Shown in pieces: positions 12,822 to 18,149 of a DNA stretch of 18,149 nucleotides (position 1 is the stretch's first letter; each line of letters starts with the position of its first letter). The stretch comes from an uncultured Eubacteriales bacterium (GTDB lineage: Bacteria > Bacillota > Clostridia > Oscillospirales > Acutalibacteraceae): positions 1-18,149 of the forward strand of contig CAKUAQ010000036.1 of NCBI GenBank assembly GCA_934636435.1. The letters run 5' to 3'. The notes below the pieces were generated by a model. It made no database searches. It was not told where the DNA came from and saw only the letters and a program-made list of their open reading frames with translations. A program made the position numbers and the translations under genes.

Positions 12822-13441
12822 CAGCGGGAAAACACCCGCGCCAGCTCCTCCGTCAAAGCCGCCCACTCCTCCGGCGAGACGGTGGCGTTGACCACCTCCA
12901 GCAGCCGATTGGCGGACAGGTGGGCGGGCAGCCCCAAGCGCCGCTGGAGCCATTGGCGCCGGGCGGCGCTGTCGGGGGTGCCCGCCAGCCCCCATTCCGG
13001 CAGATCACATTTTTGCAGTCCCAGCGAGGCGGGCGGCGGCGCGTCCTCTCCCTCAAACACCGCTCCCGCCTGCTCCAGCGCCCGCAGCACCGTGGCGTTG
13101 TCGATTCCCTCGACCCCCAGCAGCCCCTCTTTGGACGGGGTGCGCTTGCGCCGCTCCTTGCCGGGGATGGGGGGCACATACGCCATGCGCAGCTGCTCCG
13201 GCGGGATCAGCCCCGCCAGATGCCCCCGGATGAGCGCCCCGGCGCCGTCGCTGTCGGTGAGCACGATCAGTCCCCGCGCCGCCGCCATCCGCCGCAGCAA
13301 GGCGACCGTCTCCCCGTCCCGAAAAATGCGAAAGCCGTCGGTGGGGATCACGGTGGCCTCCACCGCCGACTGCACCCGGATGGCGTCGTATTTGCCCTCC
13401 ACCACAATGACCTGCCGCACCCGGCGGCGGGGGGCGCTCAC
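12821..13441 (-). CDS. rnmV: Toprim-domain protein, ribonuclease M5-like
   Basis: A 206-residue protein with a Toprim fold: VIVVEGKYDAIRV holds the catalytic Glu15, and VLTDSDGAGALIRGH holds Asp63 and Asp65. The order and spacing, plus the later segment GLLGVEGIDNATVLRAL (near 112-128), match RNase M5, which matures 5S rRNA. The usual TDPDFPG is TDSDGAG here, so assignment to M5 rather than a relative is likely but not certain. The chosen start is GTG at 13441, whose GTGA overlaps the stop of holA, a translational coupling layout; an ATG at 13471 would give a 216-residue form overlapping holA by 34 bases. Third gene of the comEC-holA-rnmV unit. Confidence 0.8.
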   Translation of the reverse strand: MSAPRRRVRQVIVVEGKYDAIRVQSAVEATVIPTDGFRIFRDGETVALLRRMAAARGLIVLTDSDGAGALIRGHLAGLIPPEQLRMAYVPPIPGKERRKRTPSKEGLLGVEGIDNATVLRALEQAGAVFEGEDAPPPASLGLQKCDLPEWGLAGTPDSAARRQWLQRRLGLPAHLSANRLLEVVNATVSPEEWAALTEELARVFSR

Positions 13442-14478
13442 AGGCGGCGGGCGGTTCCCGCCCCGGCACATTGCATCAGCCGGGCGGCGGTCTGCTCCAG
13501 CAGCATCCGGTCCTGCCCGTATCCGGTTTTCATCGCCGTATCCGCCTGCGCCAGAATATCCAGCGCCTGCCGCAGCGCAGACAATTCCAGCCGCCGACAG
13601 TCTCGGGCGGCGTTTTGCAGCCGGAATTCCTTCCCCTTATAGCTGGGGAAATCCGCCGCCAGCTCCCCAACCGACACGCCGCCCAGGGCGGCCGCCTTCG
13701 CCCGGTACAGGTCGGCATAGGCGGTGGACAGGGTGCCGAGGATCGCCAGCGGCTCCTCCCGCTGCACCGCCAGCTGGTGCAGCAGCTCATACACCTCGCC
13801 GCTCTTCCCCGCCAGAATGGAGCGGGACAGCTGAAACACCCGCACCTCCAAATTTTTCGTTCCCGCCCGGCGGATCAGCTCCGGGGTGATAACCCCCTCC
13901 GCCGCCAGCGCCGCCAGCTTGTCCAGCTCCCCGCTGAGCAGATACAGGTCATTCCCGGCCTGCTCGGCCAGCAGCGCCGCCCCGGCCGCGTCCAGCTGAC
14001 AGCCCCGGCTTTTTGCGCCGGACATGAGGAGCTTTTGCAGCTGCGCCGGGTTCCGCCGGGGCAAGGACACCGCCAGCCCGGCATCGTCCACCTGCCGCAG
14101 CACCGCCTGCCAGCTCTTTTTGCGCTTATCCGGCTGGCGGGCTACCTGCCGGAACACCAGCACGGTGGTGTCCGGCAGCTCCTCCAGCAGAGCGACGATC
14201 TTCTCGCTGTGGGCCCCCAGATCCATATCCCGCACGGTGACGCAGACCCGCTCCGCCATCATGGGCAGCGCCGTCACCGCCTGCGCCAGCTGCTCCGGGG
14301 TGGTCTCCTCCCCGTCCAGCTGCTGGCGGTTGAATACGTCCCCCGCGTCCGGCACGGTCTTATCCGCGATCTGCCGCGCATAGGCATCCACCAGAAACGG
14401 CTCCTCGCCGTACAGCAGATACACACCGGAGGGACCGGCTTTCAGTTGTTCCTTCAAGAGGGCTTCGGCATCCTTCAT
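13438..14478 (-). CDS. holA: DNA polymerase III delta subunit
   Basis: A 346-residue clamp-loader subunit that opens the sliding clamp during replication. The N-terminal AAA+-like fold shows GPSGVYLLYGEEPFLVDAYA (15-34), the LLYGxExFL signature; a core helical part contains QAGNDLYLLSGELDKLAALA, LEVRVFQLSRSILAGK and AILGTLSTAYADLYRAKAAA, and the end has the GYGQDRMLLEQTAARL helix. Length is normal. The frame is open upstream inside comEC, but the ATG at 14478 overlaps the comEC stop as ATGA, and GGAG lies nine bases before it. comEC-holA adjacency is conserved in Firmicutes; here rpsT is not next, replaced by the Toprim gene. Confidence 0.94.
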   Translation of the reverse strand: MKDAEALLKEQLKAGPSGVYLLYGEEPFLVDAYARQIADKTVPDAGDVFNRQQLDGEETTPEQLAQAVTALPMMAERVCVTVRDMDLGAHSEKIVALLEELPDTTVLVFRQVARQPDKRKKSWQAVLRQVDDAGLAVSLPRRNPAQLQKLLMSGAKSRGCQLDAAGAALLAEQAGNDLYLLSGELDKLAALAAEGVITPELIRRAGTKNLEVRVFQLSRSILAGKSGEVYELLHQLAVQREEPLAILGTLSTAYADLYRAKAAALGGVSVGELAADFPSYKGKEFRLQNAARDCRRLELSALRQALDILAQADTAMKTGYGQDRMLLEQTAARLMQCAGAGTARRL

Positions 14479-16631
14479 GGGCTTCTTCTCCAATCTCCCC
14501 GCCCCCGGGTATACAGCCGGAGCGGGGCATCGGACACCGTCGCTGCGGGCTGCCGGGGCAGGGCGGCCGTCTGCCGCTGTGCTGCGGTACAGACCCACAC
14601 GCTCTGCGGCGCGGCCGTCCAGCAGTCATTATACACGATTTCGCCGGAGAATACTACCCCGTCGGCGGATTTTTCCCGGATTTTCTGCGCATCGAAATCG
14701 GCGGCGGTGGGCGATACCAGCAGCGAGGTGTCCTCCATCTGCACCCGCCACCAGCCGCCCTCCAGCCGGGTCAATCGCAGTCCCGGCCACAGCTCCGCCG
14801 GCTGCCCCGCCGCCAGAATGTGCCGGTCGATTCCCAGCCCCAGCGCCCAATCCGCCGTGTCGCCGCACAGCAGCGTGGCAGCCCCGGCCGTCTGCCGCAA
14901 GGCCAGCACGGAGGCGGCATCGGCGGTGGAGCCGCTGTTCACCGCCAGGATCGTGCCGCCGTCGGAATTCTGCCGTCCGTACAGCGCCCGCGCCGCCGGG
15001 CAGGCGCTGCCATCCTGCACCAGCAGCAGACGGCGGGAGCCCTTCTGAATCTGCACGGCTGCCGCTTCTCCGGCCGGGACGACCGTCACCGTATAGTGCC
15101 CGTCGGCCGCCAGCGTCTCACCGAGAAAGAGCAGCAGAAAAGCGGCCAGCGCAACACCGGCGGCGCGCCCCACCCATTGGGGCCGGAAATACAGCAGCGC
15201 CGCCAACACCCCGCAGCTGACCGTCAGCCACCAGAACCGCAGCGAGCCGGAGGGAACGGCCACCGTGGCCGTCCATGCATCCAACAAACGGCACAGGCCC
15301 AGCAGCGCCCGGGTCAGCCACCCGGCCAGATAGCCGCAGCCCCGGCCGAGCCAGCCCAGGGGCGGGATCGCCAGACACACCGCCGTCAGGCATCCCAGCA
15401 GCAGCAAGCCTCCCGCCGCCGGAACAGCTATGAGATTGGCCAGCGGGGAGACCCAGGAAAGCTCCCCGAAATAGCCGGCCAGAAAAGGTGACAGCAGGAG
15501 CGAGGCCCCCAGCGTGGTACACAGCCCGACCCGGAGCGGACGCAGACGGGGATGGGTCCGCACCGGCGACGCGGTGCACTCCGTCAGCCGGGGTGTGAAC
15601 GCCAGAATTCCGGCCACCGCCGAAAAGGACAGCTGAAGCCCCACATCGTACAGAGCATATGGGTTGCTCAGCAGGATGCCGCACAGCGCCAGCCCCATGG
15701 AATTGAGCCCGTCCGCCGGGCGGCGCACCCACCGCCCCGCCAGCAGCACCAGCGCCATGCCTCCCGCCCGGCACACCGAGGCCGAGAATCCCACCAAACC
15801 GCTGTATAACAGCATGGCGGCGGCGGTCAGCAGCACCGTGAGCCTTGGCGGCAGGCGCAGCCGCCGCAGCAGCCCATAGACAGCGCCGATGATCACCGAC
15901 AGATGCAGCCCGGACACCACCAGAATATGCGGCAGACCGCAGCTGCGAAAGGCCGAGACGGTTTCCTCCGACAGGTATTGTCGGTCTCCCAGACACATGG
16001 CGGCGAGAACGGCCCCCTCCTGCCCGGGCAGGAGGGTACGCAGCCGGCGGGACAGGCTCTGCCGGGCGGCGGCCAAAGCCCAGCCCAATCCGGAATCGGC
16101 GGCGCGGTCAATGGTCAGTGCATTCTCGCCGTAGGCGATGGGCAGGGCGGTCAGCCGGATGCGGTCGGCGCGATCGGTGTCGCCCCGCTCCGACAGCGCA
16201 CCGTAGCGGACGGTGGCTGTCACGGTATCGTACAGCTCCGGCGCCGCCGCGTCCGGACAATAGAGCCGCACGCGGCTCCCCGGCCGCAATCGCTGAGAAC
16301 GGGTGACACGCAGCACATACCAGCGGCCGGATCGCTTCTCACGGATCACACCGGTGACGGTGTCGGTCTCCCCCACCAGCAGCGCAGCCGTCTCCCGGTA
16401 CACATACCGGTAGCCCGCCCCCAGCCCCAGAAAGAGCACGGCCGTCAGCGCCAGCGCCGCAAGGGGCTTCGCCCAACGGACACACACGGCGGCGATCCCT
16501 ACGGCGGCAATCCCCAGACCGATGCCCACCGGCAGAGGGCATCGCAGCGCCAGCCATGCCGTCCCTGCGGCGATCATGCCGCACCAGAACAGATACCGCC
16601 GGGGCGGTCGCAGCCGATCCGGCCAGCCCAT
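14475..16631 (-). CDS. comEC: ComEC/Rec2 family DNA uptake channel protein with degenerate C-terminal domain
   Basis: A 718-residue membrane protein forming the inner-membrane channel for transforming DNA. Residues ~15-75 are N-terminal membrane helices, ~85-170 an OB-like exposed domain (DTVTGVIREKRSGRWYVLRV), and ~200-515 the competence domain with the signature CLGDRQYLSEETVSAFRSCG and LPHILVVSGLHLSVIIG (213-249). From ~520 to 718 the metallo-beta-lactamase-like domain is expected, but FxDVGQGD and HxHxDH are absent; only weak echoes such as LLCGDTADW remain. The frame is open to 16676, but ATG at 16631 has GGGGG six bases upstream. No clear promoter precedes it; it follows a leaky-looking terminator of the acyltransferase-like gene. 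Overlaps holA by four bases. Confidence 0.92.
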   Translation of the reverse strand: MGWPDRLRPPRRYLFWCGMIAAGTAWLALRCPLPVGIGLGIAAVGIAAVCVRWAKPLAALALTAVLFLGLGAGYRYVYRETAALLVGETDTVTGVIREKRSGRWYVLRVTRSQRLRPGSRVRLYCPDAAAPELYDTVTATVRYGALSERGDTDRADRIRLTALPIAYGENALTIDRAADSGLGWALAAARQSLSRRLRTLLPGQEGAVLAAMCLGDRQYLSEETVSAFRSCGLPHILVVSGLHLSVIIGAVYGLLRRLRLPPRLTVLLTAAAMLLYSGLVGFSASVCRAGGMALVLLAGRWVRRPADGLNSMGLALCGILLSNPYALYDVGLQLSFSAVAGILAFTPRLTECTASPVRTHPRLRPLRVGLCTTLGASLLLSPFLAGYFGELSWVSPLANLIAVPAAGGLLLLGCLTAVCLAIPPLGWLGRGCGYLAGWLTRALLGLCRLLDAWTATVAVPSGSLRFWWLTVSCGVLAALLYFRPQWVGRAAGVALAAFLLLFLGETLAADGHYTVTVVPAGEAAAVQIQKGSRRLLLVQDGSACPAARALYGRQNSDGGTILAVNSGSTADAASVLALRQTAGAATLLCGDTADWALGLGIDRHILAAGQPAELWPGLRLTRLEGGWWRVQMEDTSLLVSPTAADFDAQKIREKSADGVVFSGEIVYNDCWTAAPQSVWVCTAAQRQTAALPRQPAATVSDAPLRLYTRGRGDWRRSP

Positions 16632-16665
16632 GGTATTCCCCCTTTCGTGAGTGCTAATTTCTTCC

Positions 16666-16687
16666 TTTTCCACCATCGAGTGGAAAA
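16666..16687. repeat. 8-base perfect inverted repeat upstream of comEC
   Basis: TTTTCCAC (16666-16673) and GTGGAAAA (16680-16687) around a six-base centre, overlapping the T-run of the terminator at 16684-16719. It may be an operator for comEC or an added terminator stem. Confidence 0.4.
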
Positions 16688-16719
16688 CCGCCGGCAGAAC
16701 CTCACGGTCCGCCGGCGGT
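16684..16719 (-). terminator. Terminator of the acyltransferase-like gene
   Basis: On the minus strand ACCGCCGGC and GCCGGCGGT form a nine-base GC stem with a 15-base loop, followed by TTTTCC. The T-run is short, so some read-through into comEC is plausible. Confidence 0.72.
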
Positions 16720-16734
16720 CACAGTGCACATATG

Positions 16735-17589
16735 TTATAATTCCGGGTCGGGGATGATGACGGCGGGGGGTTCCTCCAGCAGAGAGGGATCCCGCAAATA
16801 CTGCTTTATGCGGCGGAAGGCCATCGCAAAATAGCTGCCGGAGCAGATGCGCTCATCCATGACCACACCCAGCGGCATACACTTCTCGAACACGATCTCC
16901 CCGCCCTTTTTCTTCGGCACCTCCCGAGAATTACCGGCGGCCATCACAATGCTGGTGGTGCCGAAATCGTAGCAGTGGTGATAAATATGATTGGTGCGGA
17001 TGCTGGCCAGATTGGTGAACACCAGCGAGGTATGGAACGGGCTGGCATCGATGATGGATTTGGGCAGCAGATTGTGCTGATCCGCCCACTTGAGAAAATT
17101 GACGGCGAACCGCAGCAGCCCCGGGATGGCCACCAGCTTACGGATCAGGCCCTCGGTCTTGTTGTTGGATTTGTCCTCCCGGTTTTCGGCCACATATTTT
17201 TGAATCTTTTCCTCCACCGTGAAGATGGTGTCGGTCAGATCAAAATAGATCTTGGACATGGTGCCGCCGTTGGCGGTGTCGGCGTGGCTGCCGGACAGCA
17301 CCACCATGCCGATGGCCAGCTCATTGCGGGCATAGGCGCGCTTATTGACGATAAAGCGGTTGACCGCCGGATACTCGCATACCATACGCACATAGGCCGC
17401 CATGATCACCGCCATATGGCTGATGGACACGCCCTCGCGGCGCTTCTGCCGTATGTAGGAATCGATGGGCGCCAACGGGATATCCAGTGTGATGGCGTTC
17501 ATGGAATCGCTGCGCTTCGCCATCACATGGGCAGCGATGCGATACATGGGATCGGTATGACGCAAATAGGTGCCGTCGGCTCGTTTCAT
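16735..17589 (-). CDS. 2-oxoacid dehydrogenase E2-type acyltransferase-fold protein lacking catalytic His
   Basis: A 284-residue protein with the trimeric CoA-dependent acyltransferase fold (chloramphenicol acetyltransferase/E2 catalytic domain). Recognisable parts are VSISHMAVIMAAYVRMVCEY then PAVNRFIVNKRAYARNELAI (54-93), FHTSLVFTNLASI (185-197) and the end MPLGVVMDERICSGSYFAMA (238-257). The last part aligns with the active-site stretch DHRxxDG of E2 enzymes but reads D245-E-R-I-C-S-G, so the catalytic His is Glu and the Asp is Ser. There is no lipoyl domain and no partner E1/E3 gene. The ATG at 17589 has AGGAG eight bases upstream, with a perfect-looking promoter ~95 bases before it. Such stand-alone proteins occur in Clostridia; their role is unknown. 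A non-acyltransferase function is possible. Confidence 0.87.
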   Translation of the reverse strand: MKRADGTYLRHTDPMYRIAAHVMAKRSDSMNAITLDIPLAPIDSYIRQKRREGVSISHMAVIMAAYVRMVCEYPAVNRFIVNKRAYARNELAIGMVVLSGSHADTANGGTMSKIYFDLTDTIFTVEEKIQKYVAENREDKSNNKTEGLIRKLVAIPGLLRFAVNFLKWADQHNLLPKSIIDASPFHTSLVFTNLASIRTNHIYHHCYDFGTTSIVMAAGNSREVPKKKGGEIVFEKCMPLGVVMDERICSGSYFAMAFRRIKQYLRDPSLLEEPPAVIIPDPEL

Positions 17590-17684
17590 GCAACCTGCTC
17601 CTGTCTCCGGTAGATTTTAAAGGCAATACCGCATCAAACGCATCCGCCGGCTTTGCACGGTGCCACCTTGACCTTATTACGGGC

Positions 17685-17713
17685 AGTATACCACACCGAC
17701 CGTCATTTGTAAA
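17685..17713 (-). promoter_or_regulatory. Sigma-A promoter of the acyltransferase-like gene
   Basis: On the minus strand: -35 TTTACA (17708-17713), 17-base spacer, -10 TATACT (17685-17690). The leader is ~90 bases. Confidence 0.82.
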
Positions 17714-17775
17714 TATTTTGTGAAGATTTTTCGCCTTTTCCCGACATTTTTCATAGGGTCCGTATGCGGAATTCC

Positions 17776-17843
17776 TGTATACACACCATGCGCGGCGTTT
17801 GCACTGTCCGTTTTATTGTACAGTCATGGCGGTATACTGTACA
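17776..17843. promoter_or_regulatory. Cluster of TGTA/TACA palindromes, operator candidate
   Basis: TGTATACA at 17776-17783, then TGTACAGT (17817-17824) and ACTGTACA (17836-17843), a perfect 8-base inverted repeat with an 11-base centre. The right arm abuts a -10-like TATACT (17833-17838). No gene follows except a transposase remnant, so the regulated gene may have been lost. Confidence 0.45.
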
Positions 17844-17890
17844 CAAAGCGGCGCTAAATTGTCAAAGTGAAGTTGCGATTTTTGAGGTAA

Positions 17891-18149
17891 AAAGAGAAAA
17901 GCCACGAATTTGTCCGCTATATTCTGCCGAAGGGCAAAACGCTGAACCTGTATACGCAAGAGGATATTACCCCACTGATGAACAACATAAACAGTATTCG
18001 CCGGAATTTGCTCGGCAGCAAGTCGCCCTATGAGGTTACGACCGAAAAAAGCATATTTCGGTTAATGGAACGGATGGGACCGCCCTGCATACCGGCAGAT
18101 GAGATCAACTTAACACCTGCTCTGCCGAAAAGATACTTTGAACCAATTG
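17891..18149 (+). pseudogene. C-terminal remnant of an IS30-family transposase (continues past window)
   Basis: The plus frame after a TAA at 17888-17890 reads KEKSHEFVRYILPKGKTLNL then YTQEDITPLMNNINSIRRNL and LGSKSPYEV, ending IPADEINLTPALPKRYFEPI at the window edge. This matches the end of IS30-type transposases (RYxLPKG, TQEDI, NSxxRxxLGxKSPYE, IPPDEVNLTPxLL). The N-terminal HTH and the DDE core are missing upstream, and no start codon with a ribosome site precedes it, so it is a decayed fragment. TGTCAAAGTGAAGTTGCGA at 17860-17878 resembles an IS30-type terminal repeat and may mark the element's left end, implying an internal deletion. The element end is a guess; the transposase match is fairly sure. 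Confidence 0.75.

Noticed and set aside
12654..13889. Long plus-strand open frame opposite the rnmV-like and holA genes
   Set aside because: Pro/Arg/Ser-rich shadow translation of GC-rich DNA; no ribosome site or recognisable domain, and both minus-strand genes have clear motifs.
16643..16656. GAGTGCTAA next to comEC resembles half of a CIRCE element (HrcA operator)
   Set aside because: The required second inverted half nine bases away is absent.
17764..18033. 89-codon plus ORF overlapping the transposase remnant
   Set aside because: Starts without a ribosome site upstream of the operator palindrome and is out of frame with the transposase-like residues.
1..18149. CRISPR arrays, tRNA or rRNA genes
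   Set aside because: No regularly spaced repeats, no cloverleaf-like sequence with conserved TTCGA arm and no rRNA signature were seen on either strand.

Overview
This window looks like chromosomal DNA of a GC-rich member of the Clostridia, most likely an Oscillospiraceae/Ruminococcaceae-type gut bacterium. The grounds are GC-rich codon use, strong AGGAGG-type ribosome binding sites, TTGACA/TATAAT promoters with 17-base spacers, Rho-independent terminators, and a Firmicutes-type gene set (comEC-holA, an RNase M5-like toprim protein, DegV, BrnQ, TM2/DUF2752/DUF4234 membrane proteins). The lineage is an inference from these traits; no rRNA or marker gene is present.

Left part (1-5640), all on the minus strand: a TM2/zinc-ribbon protein cut by the window edge with a DUF2752 protein upstream of it; a DUF4234 protein with its own promoter and terminator; a broken YitT-family gene followed by the branched-chain amino acid carrier brnQ; a lipoprotein; and a D-2-hydroxyacid dehydrogenase. 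Nearly every unit has its own promoter and hairpin terminator.

Middle (5640-10760): a gene-poor stretch with a tiny frameshifted membrane ORF is followed by plus-strand genes. These are a beta-CASP metallo-beta-lactamase RNA-processing-type enzyme, a uridine-kinase-like P-loop kinase, a DegV fatty-acid-binding protein preceded by an unusually structured 330-base leader region, and a small Cys/His protein with a histone-H1-like Lys/Ala/Pro tail.

Accessory islet (10865-12680): an XRE repressor diverges from an operon of two SHOCT-tailed membrane proteins and a 57-residue excisionase-like HTH protein. A 12-base inverted repeat flanks the repressor's -10 region. The membrane-protein bodies are AT-rich while the SHOCT tails are GC-rich like the host, so the genes look chimeric or recently acquired.

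Right part (12821-17720), minus strand: a tightly overlapping comEC-holA-rnmV-like operon (ATGA and GTGA overlaps). The ComEC C-terminal region lacks recognisable metallo-beta-lactamase metal motifs. Upstream is a CoA-dependent acyltransferase-fold protein whose HxxxDG catalytic motif is replaced. The right edge (17776-18149) holds palindromic operator-like sites and the C-terminal remnant of an IS30-family transposase.

The most interesting points are the SHOCT/XRE islet, the structured leader before degV, the zinc-type head with H1-like tail, the pseudo-acyltransferase, the degenerate ComEC tail and the decayed YitT gene. None of these can be claimed as a new system from sequence reading alone.
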